Shown here in pieces: positions 25,625 through 34,716 of a stretch of 64,000 nt of DNA; position 1 is the stretch's first letter; each line of letters begins with the position of its first letter. The translations under genes were made by a program, and so were the position numbers. Below the pieces are notes generated by a model. That model was not told the DNA's origin. It ran no database searches and saw only the letters and a program-made list of their open reading frames with translations. Source of the DNA: JBCBKU01 sp038521345 (GTDB lineage: Bacteria; Pseudomonadota; Alphaproteobacteria; Rhodobacterales; Rhodobacteraceae); the NCBI GenBank assembly GCA_038521345.1, contig JBCBKU010000015.1, positions 16,194 to 80,193 of the forward strand, read 5' to 3'.

Positions 25625-27544
25625 CTAAGCCCGGACGGCCCCGAAGTTCGGCCGGGCCAATCCAATTGCTTCGACCGCGCGGGACGCGATGTCGCGCGCG
25701 GTCAGCCCCGCATCGGCGTACATGTCGGCCGGGCTGGCCTGATCGATAAACCGGTCAGGCAACGTGCAAGTACGCACCTTGATGCCTGTCTCCAACAACC
25801 CGGCATTGGCCATGTAGTGCAGGACATGAGCGCCAAATCCGCCCGCGGATCCCTGTTCCACGGTCAGGATCACCGCGTGATCGCGCGCGAGCTGGGCAAT
25901 CAGGTCGGTGTCAAGCGGCTTGGCGAACCTTGCGTCCGCAACCGTGGTCGGCAAACCCATCAAGCCGAGTTCATCCGCGGCGCCAAGGCATTCGGCCAGA
26001 TGTGCACCGAACGAAAGGATCGCTACCGTCGTGCCTTCGCGCACGATACGGCCCTTACCGATCTCTAGGGTCTCTGTGATCTCAGGCATGTCAACGCCCA
26101 CGCCTTCGCCACGCGGGTAGCGGAACGCGATGGGGCCCTCGTCAAAGGCCGCAGCCGTCGCAGTCATACGGACAAGCTCGGCCTCGTCCGACGCCGCCAT
26201 GACCGTGAACCCAGGCAGATTGGCCAGATAGGCGATGTCGAACGCGCCCGCATGGGTCGCGCCGTCGGCTCCCACAAGTCCGGCTCGATCGATGGCAAAC
26301 CGAACCGGGAGCTTTTGAAGGGCAACATCGTGGACCACCTGATCGTATCCGCGCTGGAGAAACGTTGAATAGATCGCCGCAAAGGGTTTCAGGCCAGCTG
26401 CGGCCATTCCGGCCGCGAAAGTGACCCCGTGCTGTTCGGCAATCCCCACGTCGAAGACGCGGGCGGGAAACCGGTCGGCCATGATATTGAGGCCAGTTCC
26501 CGACGGCATTGCCGCGGTGACGGCCACAATGGACGGGTCACCTGCCGCAAGATCGGTTAGCGTCTGACCGAAGACCTTGGTGTATGCAGGCGCATTTGGT
26601 TTCGACTTTTTTTGCGCGCCTGAGGCTACGTCAAATTTCGAGACACCGTGATACTTGTCGGCGGAGAACTCGGCGGGCGCATAACCTTTGCCCTTGGTCG
26701 TCAGGCAGTGGATCAGGACGGGCCCGTCGGCACGCGTGCGCGCGGCGCGAAGCACAGGCAGAAGCTGTGAAAGGTCATGACCGTCGATCGGGCCCACATA
26801 AGAGAATCCGAGTTCTTCAAAGAGTGTTCCAGCACCCGGAAACCCGGTGACAAGCTGGCGCGCCCTACGGGCGCCGGCGCGGAAAGGTTCGGGCAGCCCG
26901 GCCTCAAATCCCTCGGCCATGTCCTTGAACGCGCCCAGCGGCGTGCCCGCATAAAGACCGGAAAGATAGGATGACATTGCCCCTACCGGGGGGGCGATCG
27001 ACATTTCGTTGTCGTTGAGGATTACAAAAAGGCGGCGGCCTTCATGACCGGCATTGTTCATAGCCTCATAGGCCATGCCGGCCGAGATTGAACCGTCGCC
27101 AATTACCGCAATTGCGTCGCCTGTGGGCTGGCCCATGTCACGGCCAACCGCAAAGCCCAGAGCCGCAGAAATCGACGTAGATGAATGCGCGGCGCCGAAG
27201 GGATCGAAGGTGCTTTCGGACCGTTTGGTGAAGCCCGACAGGCCGTCCTTCTGTCGCAGCGTGCGGATACGGTCGCGTCGACCGGTCAGGACCTTGTGCG
27301 GATAGCATTGGTGACCCACGTCCCAGACCAGTTTGTCGACCGGCGTGTTGAAGACTGCATGCAAGGCCACTGTCAGTTCGACGACACCAAGAGACGATCC
27401 AAGATGCCCACCGGTTTCCGACACGGCCGAGATGACTTCGGCCCGCAACTCGTCGGCGAGGATCGCAAGTTCGGTGTCGGATAAGACCCGAAGGTCGGAG
27501 GGACCAGCGACGCGATCGAGTGTCGGTGTGGCGGGACGGGTCAT
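25625..27544 (-). CDS. dxs: 1-deoxy-D-xylulose-5-phosphate synthase
   Basis: DXS condenses pyruvate with glyceraldehyde 3-phosphate, the first step of the MEP isoprenoid pathway. The 639-residue length is standard. The thiamine diphosphate motif GDGSISAGMAYEAMNN lies at residues 149-164, and the transketolase-type EQHGVTFAAGMA block is in the second half. The start ATG 27544 has AGGAG before it. It is the last gene of the bchC-puf run, separated from pufX by 167 bases with strong hairpins, so it may be served by read-through plus a promoter of its own. Confidence 0.96.
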   Translation of the reverse strand: MTRPATPTLDRVAGPSDLRVLSDTELAILADELRAEVISAVSETGGHLGSSLGVVELTVALHAVFNTPVDKLVWDVGHQCYPHKVLTGRRDRIRTLRQKDGLSGFTKRSESTFDPFGAAHSSTSISAALGFAVGRDMGQPTGDAIAVIGDGSISAGMAYEAMNNAGHEGRRLFVILNDNEMSIAPPVGAMSSYLSGLYAGTPLGAFKDMAEGFEAGLPEPFRAGARRARQLVTGFPGAGTLFEELGFSYVGPIDGHDLSQLLPVLRAARTRADGPVLIHCLTTKGKGYAPAEFSADKYHGVSKFDVASGAQKKSKPNAPAYTKVFGQTLTDLAAGDPSIVAVTAAMPSGTGLNIMADRFPARVFDVGIAEQHGVTFAAGMAAAGLKPFAAIYSTFLQRGYDQVVHDVALQKLPVRFAIDRAGLVGADGATHAGAFDIAYLANLPGFTVMAASDEAELVRMTATAAAFDEGPIAFRYPRGEGVGVDMPEITETLEIGKGRIVREGTTVAILSFGAHLAECLGAADELGLMGLPTTVADARFAKPLDTDLIAQLARDHAVILTVEQGSAGGFGAHVLHYMANAGLLETGIKVRTCTLPDRFIDQASPADMYADAGLTARDIASRAVEAIGLARPNFGAVRA

Positions 27545-27686
27545 GGTCAACTCCTTGCGTCTGGGCAAAAATGGCGCCGCGCGGTGTGTCCCGCCGCGGC
27601 GCCAGTCTCCTGTTGCCAACAGGAAGGGAACCGGGGTGTGGAGGCCCCGAACACCGGCCGCCCGAAGACGACCGGATCCTTTGAGA

Positions 27687-27707
27687 GGGCGGTGGGGTCC
27701 ACCGCCC
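27687..27707 (-). terminator. Hairpin after pufX
   Basis: GGGCGGTGG (27687-27695) and CCACCGCCC (27699-27707) form a perfect nine-base-pair stem four bases after the pufX stop. No T-tract follows on the minus strand, so this is more likely a 3' stabilising or attenuating structure than a complete terminator, and dxs lies downstream. Confidence 0.6.
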
Positions 27708-27711
27708 CGCC

Positions 27712-27933
27712 TCAGACCAACGCCGTGAGCGCCGGTGGGGCCTTCACTGGAGAAAGGGACGCGAACGGGTCCTCGGGAAGGATCGAAGCGAGTGCGACCA
27801 GAAGTAGAATGATCGCGATCGCGCCGAAGAAGACCGCCGAGCCCCAAAGGGCGCCCACAGCCATGTGGCGGAAGATCCAGCCGTAAAGGCTCGGCTCTTT
27901 CTCGCCTTCAAGATACCACTTGTCCTGGCTCAT
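27712..27933 (-). CDS. pufX: PufX, LH1 ring-gap and dimerisation polypeptide
   Basis: The 73-residue product has one membrane helix (about residues 24-52) with a Gly-rich face including G27-x-x-x-G31, and a polar N-terminus. PufX leaves an opening in the LH1 ring for quinone exchange and in some species drives core dimers. Sequence is poorly conserved in this family; the call rests on position directly after pufM, size and topology. Presence of pufX instead of pufC places the cluster with the Rhodobacter/Rhodobaca type. Confidence 0.9.
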   Translation of the reverse strand: MSQDKWYLEGEKEPSLYGWIFRHMAVGALWGSAVFFGAIAIILLLVALASILPEDPFASLSPVKAPPALTALV

Positions 27934-27943
27934 GATGGTCTCC

Positions 27944-28924
27944 TCAGTTCGCAGGCGGCAGATAAGGTACGAAGTCTTCAGGCGTCTGGGCAGGCACATA
28001 GTTCGCTGCTGCGCCATAGCCGTGGTCCTGCGCCCAGGTGAACCAGTCATCTACAACGGTGCCAGTCAGCAGGATGCCAATCCCGCCGGTCAACGTCGTC
28101 AGCACCGCAAACCACCAGGCCCAGCGGTGAATCCCTTCCATCGTCGCGTTAAAGCCCATCGTCCAGCGCCAGAAGAGACCCGCGCGTTCAGAAGCCGTCC
28201 CGCGGTCGTAGATCTGCTCGAGCTCACGGTCACCACCATAACGCGTCACCGCAAGGATGGTCGCGCCATGCATGGCGAAGAGAAGCGTCGAGCCATAGAG
28301 GAACACGATCGAAAGCGCGTGGAACGGGTTGTAGAAGAGGTTCCCGTAGGTCAACGAGAAGAGGTTCGTCCAGTCGAGGTGAGTGAAGATCCCGTAGGGC
28401 ACGGCTTCGGACCAGCTTCCCATTAGGATCGGCCTGATCAGACCGAGAACGAGAAACAGCCAGATGGCCGAGGCGAAGGCGTAGCAGACATGCTTGCCCA
28501 TGCCGAGCTGGTTGGCGAGCACCCAAGACCGCATCCACCACGTCATCACACCAACGAGTAGGAAGAAGGACGCAATCAGATAGTAGCCCCCCTCAGCCAA
28601 GGGCGGGAAGCTCAGTCCATAGCTGGCATCGGGCGGATCGAGCGAGAGCCAGAAAAGGTCACGCAGGAACAGGGCGGGCGAGAAGTCGACCTGGTACCAG
28701 AACCAGGCGCCGACCATAACGAACCAGATCGAGCCCGACATGAGCGACACGACCCCCCAAGGTCCCAGATAGAAGGGACCAAGCTGCGCATTTCCGAGCC
28801 AGCCGATGAGCTGCGAGAAACTCGTGCCCTCGGTGCGGTCGCCAAGATCGGCGTCCTCGACCATGCCCATTTCGGGCGGGCCTTGGACTTGGACCTGGGC
28901 GAAGATGTTTTGATATTGTGCCAT
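27944..28924 (-). CDS. pufM: Photosynthetic reaction centre M subunit
   Basis: PufM (326 residues) binds the special pair, bacteriopheophytin and QA with PufL. Five membrane helices are visible. Likely ligands are in FTHLDWTN (accessory pigment His), LFYNPFHALS (special-pair His) and FAMHGATIL (iron His), followed by the second iron His in HRWAWWFA. Length is slightly above the R. sphaeroides protein. It lies 14 bases after pufL and 10 before pufX. Confidence 0.98.
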   Translation of the reverse strand: MAQYQNIFAQVQVQGPPEMGMVEDADLGDRTEGTSFSQLIGWLGNAQLGPFYLGPWGVVSLMSGSIWFVMVGAWFWYQVDFSPALFLRDLFWLSLDPPDASYGLSFPPLAEGGYYLIASFFLLVGVMTWWMRSWVLANQLGMGKHVCYAFASAIWLFLVLGLIRPILMGSWSEAVPYGIFTHLDWTNLFSLTYGNLFYNPFHALSIVFLYGSTLLFAMHGATILAVTRYGGDRELEQIYDRGTASERAGLFWRWTMGFNATMEGIHRWAWWFAVLTTLTGGIGILLTGTVVDDWFTWAQDHGYGAAANYVPAQTPEDFVPYLPPAN

Positions 28925-28938
28925 CTTTCACTCTCTCC

Positions 28939-29769
28939 TTAGAGGTCGGCCCAGATCGGCAGGTCGAGCCACCAATCCCACCAGACAATCCACTGGTCGA
29001 ACCAGACCGTTCCCGAGATCACGATGCAGATTGCGCTCCAGAACCCTGCATTCAGCGCAAGGAGGAGGCCGAGTCGGTGGATCCCGAGGGGCCCGATCGA
29101 GTAGCCGATGAAGTCTCGGAAGAATGTGTCTTCGTGTTCCGGGGAGCGGACTTCCTTGCCCTTCTCGGGGTTCGCCGCCGACAGGATTAGCGAACCGTGA
29201 AGTGCGAGCGCCAGCGTTGTGGTGAAGAAGAACGTCACCGCAACCATGTGCGCCGGGTTATAGTGGAAGTTGCCGTAGAGGTAGCCGGTATAGCTCACCC
29301 AATCGAGGTGGCTCCAGATCCCGTACGGAAACGCATGTCCCCACGCCCCCATCAGAACCGGCCGGATCACCACCAGTGTAGTGTAGGCGAGGATGGCGAA
29401 CCCAAATGCAACGGGCACATGATAGCCAATTCCGAGCTTTCGGCAGATCTCGACCTCGCGCATCATCCAACTGATGAACGCACCGTGGGCACAGATCGTG
29501 ATGATCTGCCATAATCCGCCTTCGTTAAGAGGCGCGGCGCCAAGCCCGTAGCTGATTGGCGGAGGATTGATAGAGATAAGCCAGGGGTTCCAAGTTCCCT
29601 GAAGTGTCGCACCGTAGAAAATGAGAATGGTGCCTAGTGCCGCGAAGAATATCGTCGTGACGCCGAAGAAGCCCACGTAGAACGGCCCGACCCAGAAGTC
29701 GAACAGGTCGCCGCCGACGAGCGTGCCCCCGGGAACGCGATACTTTCGCTCGAAGGTGAGCAAAGCCAT
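28939..29769 (-). CDS. pufL: Photosynthetic reaction centre L subunit
   Basis: PufL (276 residues) is the partner of PufM and carries the active electron-transfer branch and QB site. It begins MALLTFERKYRVPGGTLVGG. Key histidines are in WSHLDWVS, HYNPAHM (special pair) and LALHG (non-haem iron). Five spans are evident. It is separated from pufA by 117 bases containing a stable hairpin, matching the known processing site that makes LH1 mRNA more abundant than reaction-centre mRNA. Confidence 0.98.
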   Translation of the reverse strand: MALLTFERKYRVPGGTLVGGDLFDFWVGPFYVGFFGVTTIFFAALGTILIFYGATLQGTWNPWLISINPPPISYGLGAAPLNEGGLWQIITICAHGAFISWMMREVEICRKLGIGYHVPVAFGFAILAYTTLVVIRPVLMGAWGHAFPYGIWSHLDWVSYTGYLYGNFHYNPAHMVAVTFFFTTTLALALHGSLILSAANPEKGKEVRSPEHEDTFFRDFIGYSIGPLGIHRLGLLLALNAGFWSAICIVISGTVWFDQWIVWWDWWLDLPIWADL

Positions 29770-29835
29770 ACGTCTGTCTCCGTTTCATTCGGCGAAGCCG
29801 GGGCCCCCGGGCGCCGTAATTTCTGATCTGTTTGC

Positions 29836-29857
29836 CACGGGCGGCGAACCGCCCGTG
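29836..29857 (-). other. pufA-pufL intercistronic stabilising hairpin
   Basis: CACGGGCGG (29836-29844) pairs perfectly with CCGCCCGTG (29849-29857) across a CGAA loop. It lies between pufA and pufL. In Rhodobacter a hairpin here protects pufBA mRNA from 3' decay and sets the LH1 to reaction-centre ratio; the same role is inferred here. Confidence 0.75.
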
Positions 29858-29886
29858 ACTGTGGTTTGGGATTGGGCTCGGACCCG

Positions 29887-30045
29887 TTACTCGCCGCCTG
29901 CAAAGGCGAGAGTGAACCAGTTCGTCTCCGGGTTGCTGAGAAGGACGAGGTGAATCATCGCCGCCAGCAAAAAGAGGAAGACGCCCTGCGCCACGAAAAC
30001 GCGGCGAGGATCAAAGACGAGCCAGATCTTGTAGAACTGTGCCAT
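29887..30045 (-). CDS. pufA: LH1 light-harvesting alpha polypeptide
   Basis: The 52-residue product has a single membrane helix. His32 in AAMIHLVLLS is the bacteriochlorophyll ligand, and the N-terminus MAQFYKIWLVFDPRRVFVAQG is typical of LH1 alpha. The C-terminal NWFTLAFAGGE lies on the periplasmic side. It starts 15 bases after the pufB stop and is followed by the intercistronic hairpin. Confidence 0.97.
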   Translation of the reverse strand: MAQFYKIWLVFDPRRVFVAQGVFLFLLAAMIHLVLLSNPETNWFTLAFAGGE

Positions 30046-30060
30046 GTCTTCTGAGCTCCT

Positions 30061-30219
30061 TTACGACCAGTTGAACCAAGGCAGTTTGATGTACGTCGCG
30101 ATATGAGCGACGACGGCCACGGCTGCGAACAGCCAAAGCCCGCTCATATACACCGAGTGCAGCTCCTGCGCTTGCTCGTCGGTCAGACCTGTGAAGGACA
30201 GGTCGGTTCTATCAGCCAT
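30061..30219 (-). CDS. pufB: LH1 light-harvesting beta polypeptide
   Basis: The 52-residue product reads MADRTDLSFTGLTDEQAQEL at the start. His39 in VAVVAHIATYIK is the pigment ligand and His21 the conserved cytoplasmic-side histidine. The C-terminal LPWFNWS carries the aromatic residues that tune LH1 absorption. A strong GGAGGA ribosome site precedes ATG 30219. It is the first structural gene of the pufBALMX transcript; GC-rich inverted repeats lie in the 120 bases between pufQ and pufB. Confidence 0.97.
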   Translation of the reverse strand: MADRTDLSFTGLTDEQAQELHSVYMSGLWLFAAVAVVAHIATYIKLPWFNWS

Positions 30220-30339
30220 TGAAATCCTCCGGATTTGGTGACTGACGCCGCGACCCCCGCGGCTGGGCCCCGGACCGGAGGAATCCGGCCGGGCTATCGT
30301 CCCTCCGCGGGGGAGGGGCGAATTCTGATGGACTGGGTC

Positions 30340-30582
30340 TCATGCTGCGAAGATCATCGGCGTGATGATGCGCGCCTGACTCCAGGCACGGGCGATGGGA
30401 CCCTTTTCAGGGAGGCGAAACTGGCGGGCCGCCTGCAGCGCCCAGGTCAGTACCGCAAGCGGCAGCGTGGCCACAAAGATCACGGCGAAGTACGCCATGA
30501 ACTCCCGTCGAAGCGGACGTACATCGCGCGCCTGTGCCGGGCCGGGCGCGAAGCCCGATAAGTCGGTGGTCTGGTCGGTCAT
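30340..30582 (-). CDS. pufQ: PufQ, bacteriochlorophyll biosynthesis-associated protein
   Basis: This 80-residue protein has one membrane span (about residues 30-50, FMAYFAVIFVATLPLAVLTWALQ). PufQ stimulates bacteriochlorophyll formation and may carry tetrapyrrole intermediates; the mechanism is unresolved. It opens the puf operon and starts by overlapping the bchZ stop (ATGA), so puf expression also receives read-through from bchCXYZ. Confidence 0.92.
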   Translation of the reverse strand: MTDQTTDLSGFAPGPAQARDVRPLRREFMAYFAVIFVATLPLAVLTWALQAARQFRLPEKGPIARAWSQARIITPMIFAA

Positions 30583-32084
30583 GAAGTGCCTCCCTTCTGA
30601 GGTTCGGGACGAAGCGCGGCGACGGTCTCGAAGACCACGCGCTCGGCGCCTTGGGCGAGCGCGGCCGTCTCAGCGGCATCGCGCAGGGATTTCGCAGCGG
30701 AAATCCTGGTAAGGATCGGGTGTTCGGCGACGATGCGATCAAGCTCGGACTGCGCGTCCTCGTCCCACGGCATGTCGCGCCGAAGCGTGGTGGGTGTTGC
30801 CTGCGCTGCGTCCATGTCCGACCCAAGCGGCAGAATATGGAAAAGCGCGTCGAACAGGCCGTTGCACACCTCCTGGACCACGTAAGTTGCACCGGCATAG
30901 CCCATGAAAGGCGTGCCCGTCGCTCGCCGGATCGCAGCACCGGGAAAGCTTGCCGGAATGAAGGTCGGCCTTGGCCCGTGACCAGCGACCATTTCGGCGA
31001 GGTACATTTTTTCGTTGATCGATCCGAAGACGATCAGAGGGCGGGAACCATGAAGCTTGGCGCGGACAGCGTCGTTGTCGGTCTTACGTCCGGCCACGCG
31101 CGCTGTGGCAAGGACGCAGGGAAAGCCCAGGTCCTCTTCGAGGAAATGGCGTAAACCGCGGGCATAGGTTTCGTTGGCGACCACTGCGAAACTTGCCGTT
31201 CCAAAGAAGTCCTGTGTGACCGACCGCCATAGATCCCAGACAGGCTTGATCGTCGAATGCTTCTCTTTGGCGATGAATGGCTCGGGGTCGAGGCCGAGGT
31301 GTTCGCCGAGCGTCCGTAGGAATTTCGTCGTGCTTTCGATGCCGATCGGCGCCTGAAGATAGGGTTTGCCCAGAACTTCGGCCAGACCGCGCCCGAACTC
31401 GCGGTACATGACCACGTTGACGTCTGCGTTCACGAGGTTGCGCATCTCGGCCAGATGGGCGCCAAGTGGCATCACCATATTCACCTCGGCCCCGATCCCC
31501 TCAATCAGGCGCCGTATCTCGGCCAGGTCCGAGGGCATGTTGAAGGTGCCGTACATCGGTCCGAGGATGTTCACACGCGGCTTGGCATCCGCATCGCGTT
31601 TCTTCTCCGGGGGCATCCGCCCTTTGGTCATGCCAAATTCGGTGAAGATCCACGTCATGGCGCGGTCGGCCGCCTCCCACTGATCCTCATCAATGGTGCG
31701 GGGCAGGAAGCGCTGGATATTTGTTCCCTGGGGCGTGACGCCACCGCCGATCATTTCGGCGATCGAACCGGTCACGACCACCGCCGGGAGAGCTGGATCG
31801 AGCGTTTGCCAAGCGCGTTTCATGGCGCCTTCGGTCCCGTCGCGGCCAAGCTCCTCTTCACCCAGGCCGGTGACGACGATGGGCAGCTCATGGGGCGGCA
31901 AGCCGTCGGTGTAGTGTAGGACCGAAGTGACCGGCAGGTTCTCGCAGCCCACGGGCCCGTCTATGACCACCTGAAGGCCCTTCACTGCTGTGAACGCATA
32001 GACAGCGCCCCAATACCCGCCGGCGCGATCGTGATCCTGGATCAGCATGGTCGCCCCCGTGTGCTCAGGGCGAGCCCGCTCCAT
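30579..32084 (-). CDS. bchZ: Chlorophyllide a reductase subunit BchZ
   Basis: BchZ pairs with BchY in the NifDK-like component of chlorophyllide a oxidoreductase, which reduces ring B. Cys47 in DGPVGCENLP is the expected cluster ligand. The C-terminal part has the conserved GYAGATYVVQEVCNGLFDALFHILP. Two starts are possible: ATG 32084, used here (501 residues), or the Met 12 codons downstream at MLIQDHDRAGGYWG, where family similarity begins. It ends in an overlap with pufQ. Confidence 0.95.
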   Translation of the reverse strand: MERARPEHTGATMLIQDHDRAGGYWGAVYAFTAVKGLQVVIDGPVGCENLPVTSVLHYTDGLPPHELPIVVTGLGEEELGRDGTEGAMKRAWQTLDPALPAVVVTGSIAEMIGGGVTPQGTNIQRFLPRTIDEDQWEAADRAMTWIFTEFGMTKGRMPPEKKRDADAKPRVNILGPMYGTFNMPSDLAEIRRLIEGIGAEVNMVMPLGAHLAEMRNLVNADVNVVMYREFGRGLAEVLGKPYLQAPIGIESTTKFLRTLGEHLGLDPEPFIAKEKHSTIKPVWDLWRSVTQDFFGTASFAVVANETYARGLRHFLEEDLGFPCVLATARVAGRKTDNDAVRAKLHGSRPLIVFGSINEKMYLAEMVAGHGPRPTFIPASFPGAAIRRATGTPFMGYAGATYVVQEVCNGLFDALFHILPLGSDMDAAQATPTTLRRDMPWDEDAQSELDRIVAEHPILTRISAAKSLRDAAETAALAQGAERVVFETVAALRPEPQKGGTS

Positions 32085-32109
32085 GCGGCCATATCCATCC
32101 AGACCAGCA

Positions 32110-33672
32110 TCAGATCATTTGCTCCGCTTTTGCGGCCCGCGCAGCCTTATCAAGCTTCTTCTGATGTTGCGCGCGGAAGTCGGGTCGCAGGTTTGGGGCG
32201 CCATCCCAGACACCTGCTGTGTCGCCCGTGCCGGTGCCTTCGAAAAACTCACGCATGTGATCCATGCGATCCTTGTTGGCGATGGCCGCGGTCACGACTT
32301 CGGCCAGCGACCCGGCCCCAGCAGGACCCATCAACGGACGCGCAGAGATCAGGTTCGTGAAGTAGAGGGACGGGATCCCAAGTTCTTTGCCTTTCTGGAC
32401 TACTGGCGTCGTACCAATTGCAAGGTCCGGTCGTACGCCCTCCATGGCGGCCAGATCGTCTTCGAGAGACGCGCGATACTTGACTTTCACGCCCTTGGCT
32501 TCGAGCCATTCCCGGTCTGCGCGGCTCGCTTCGGTCTTTCCGCAGGCAGTTCCAACATAGGGAACGTCTGCACCGCTTTCGATCAGAAGACGGGCGACAA
32601 GAAGCTCAGACCCCTCATAGCCGGACAACGTGATCGTTCCCTTGATCTGGGCGGCAGAAAGTGCGGCCTTGATCGCGGGCACAAAGGCGTTCTGCGCGGC
32701 GGCGACCTTGGCACCCGAGATGCCGAACGCATCGCCGATCCCGGCCAGCCAGGCAGCAGTTCCTTCGACGCCCACAGGTGCGGATCCGACGGCGGGTCGA
32801 CCCGCGGCTTTGAATGACCGCATTGCCGCAGCGTAAAAGGGGTGGATCGCAGCCACGGCACCACAATCGAGTGCCGCGTACATTTCGCGCCATTCGCGGC
32901 AAGGCACGACGGGGCCCGCGGCCAGACCCATGGGTGCCAGCATGGCACCGATCATCACGGGGTCTGCCGGGAACATCTCTCCCAATAACGTGACGGTTGG
33001 TCGGTCATCTCGGCCGGCGACGGGTGCCGGGACCGGACCGGCCTCAATCTCGGCCCGGGCGTAATCCAGCATGGCTCCGGCCAATACATCCTTGGCTTCG
33101 GCATGGGTCGGAACGCCAAAGCCGGGCACGTCGATACCTATGATGCGAACGCCATCGATCTCGTCAGGCAAGAGGCGCAGCGGCACACCAGACGCTGTCG
33201 GCACGCAAAGGTTCGTCACCACGATGGCGTCATAGCGGTCGGGATCGGCCATCTGGTGAACGGCGTCGCGGATATCCTCGAAGAGCTTACCGGTAACCAG
33301 GGTCTCGGAGTTGAAGGGGACGTAGCCCACCGACCGCCGGGCGCCGTAGAAATGGCTGACAAAGGTAAGGCCATAAACGCAGCAGGCCGAGCCGGACAGC
33401 ACCGTCGCGACACGACGCATACGCAATCCGACGCGCAGTGACCCGAATGCTGGGCACATGCTTTGTGGTTTATCATGCGGCCCTTGGGGATAATCTTTGG
33501 CGAACTGCTCGAGCACGTCTGACTTGCCCGCAGCGCGCGCGGCGCCCTCCATCTCCGATGACCCTGCATGGCAACCCATACCGTCACCGCCGACTGGAGT
33601 TTGATCCGGCCGAGCTTCGCCCCGGTCCACCTCAACCTCGGCCGAGGTGTCATATGTGACTTCACCCGTCAC
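32110..33672 (-). CDS. bchY: Chlorophyllide a reductase subunit BchY
   Basis: The 520-residue subunit carries cluster cysteines at C73 (QSMCPAFG), C97/C98 (GSACCVYG) and C156 (VTNLCVP). The N-terminal 50 residues are charged and variable, as in the family. The core contains PTVTLLGEMFPADPVMIGAML and VPYVGTACGKTEASRADREWL. It follows bchX by 42 bases and is followed by bchZ after 25. Confidence 0.96.
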   Translation of the reverse strand: MTGEVTYDTSAEVEVDRGEARPDQTPVGGDGMGCHAGSSEMEGAARAAGKSDVLEQFAKDYPQGPHDKPQSMCPAFGSLRVGLRMRRVATVLSGSACCVYGLTFVSHFYGARRSVGYVPFNSETLVTGKLFEDIRDAVHQMADPDRYDAIVVTNLCVPTASGVPLRLLPDEIDGVRIIGIDVPGFGVPTHAEAKDVLAGAMLDYARAEIEAGPVPAPVAGRDDRPTVTLLGEMFPADPVMIGAMLAPMGLAAGPVVPCREWREMYAALDCGAVAAIHPFYAAAMRSFKAAGRPAVGSAPVGVEGTAAWLAGIGDAFGISGAKVAAAQNAFVPAIKAALSAAQIKGTITLSGYEGSELLVARLLIESGADVPYVGTACGKTEASRADREWLEAKGVKVKYRASLEDDLAAMEGVRPDLAIGTTPVVQKGKELGIPSLYFTNLISARPLMGPAGAGSLAEVVTAAIANKDRMDHMREFFEGTGTGDTAGVWDGAPNLRPDFRAQHQKKLDKAARAAKAEQMI

Positions 33673-33714
33673 GCGTCATCTCCGGCGCGCATGAGGATCT
33701 GGCTGCGGAAGGCT

Positions 33715-34716
33715 CTACACATCGTCATAGACCACTTCGAGACTGGCCTTCGGCGCGGCATTGGAGCCGCGCATATCCTGATCGGTTGCGGGTTCGAGAA
33801 CGACACCTGCACCGGTGTCCGACCCGTCGAACAGATTCAGAAGCTGGTCCTGCGTCAGTGCAGTCGGGCGAAGGGGCGGCGCCTCGGCCACGTTGTCGCC
33901 GAGGCCGGCAAAGAGATCGCCCCACGGCCCGTCTGCAGTGCCAACGATCTGGTAGTTGGCCGATTTCTTGCGCAGATCATCGTCCTGCGGGATCGCAGCA
34001 AGCACCGGAATGTCCACTGCCTCGGCAAAGGCCTGCGCCTCACCCGAGCCGTCGTCCTTGTTGATAACAATGCCGGCCACGCCCACGTTGCCGCCGAGTT
34101 TGCGAAAATACTCGACCGCGGAGCAAACGTTGTTCGCGACGTACAGCGACTGAAGGTCGTTCGAGCCGACGATGATAACTTTCTGGGCCATGTCGCGGGC
34201 GATCGGCAGGCCGAAGCCGCCGCAGACCACGTCACCCAGGAAGTCGAGCAGGACATAGTCGAAGTCCCAATCGTGGAAGCCCAGCTTCTCGAGAAGCTCG
34301 AAGCCATGGATGATCCCGCGTCCGCCGCAGCCGCGTCCCACCTCGGGCCCGCCAAGCTCCATGGCAAAAACGCCGTTGCGCTTGAAGCAGACATCGCCGA
34401 TCTGAACCTCTTCGCCGGCGAGCTTCTTCTTGGTCGAGGTCTCGATGATCGTCGGGCAAGCCTTGCCACCAAAAAGAAGGCTGGTCGTGTCCGACTTCGG
34501 ATCGCAGCCAATCAGCAGGACTCGTTTGCCCTGCTCGGCCATCATGTGGCTCAGATTGGCGAGTGTGAATGACTTGCCGATGCCACCCTTACCGTAAATC
34601 GCGATTATCTGAGTCTTCTTCGTCGGCTCGGAGACAGGCACCTCAAGCGTGGGCTCGGTTGCCTCGTCCTTCAGGCGGTTGTCGTAGTCCTTGAGATTAG
34701 GGACATCGAGGCTCAT
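33715..34716 (-). CDS. bchX: Chlorophyllide a reductase iron protein BchX
   Basis: BchX is the NifH-like ATPase for BchY-BchZ. The P-loop IYGKGGIGKSFT lies near residue 40, and the cluster cysteines are in GRGCGGRG and DVVCGGFG. From ATG 34716 it has 333 residues; this start overlaps the bchC stop as ATGA and is preferred to the in-frame codon 12 positions upstream. Compared with BchL the family-specific insert around ETSTKKKLAGEEVQIGDVCF is present. Confidence 0.96.
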   Translation of the reverse strand: MSLDVPNLKDYDNRLKDEATEPTLEVPVSEPTKKTQIIAIYGKGGIGKSFTLANLSHMMAEQGKRVLLIGCDPKSDTTSLLFGGKACPTIIETSTKKKLAGEEVQIGDVCFKRNGVFAMELGGPEVGRGCGGRGIIHGFELLEKLGFHDWDFDYVLLDFLGDVVCGGFGLPIARDMAQKVIIVGSNDLQSLYVANNVCSAVEYFRKLGGNVGVAGIVINKDDGSGEAQAFAEAVDIPVLAAIPQDDDLRKKSANYQIVGTADGPWGDLFAGLGDNVAEAPPLRPTALTQDQLLNLFDGSDTGAGVVLEPATDQDMRGSNAAPKASLEVVYDDV

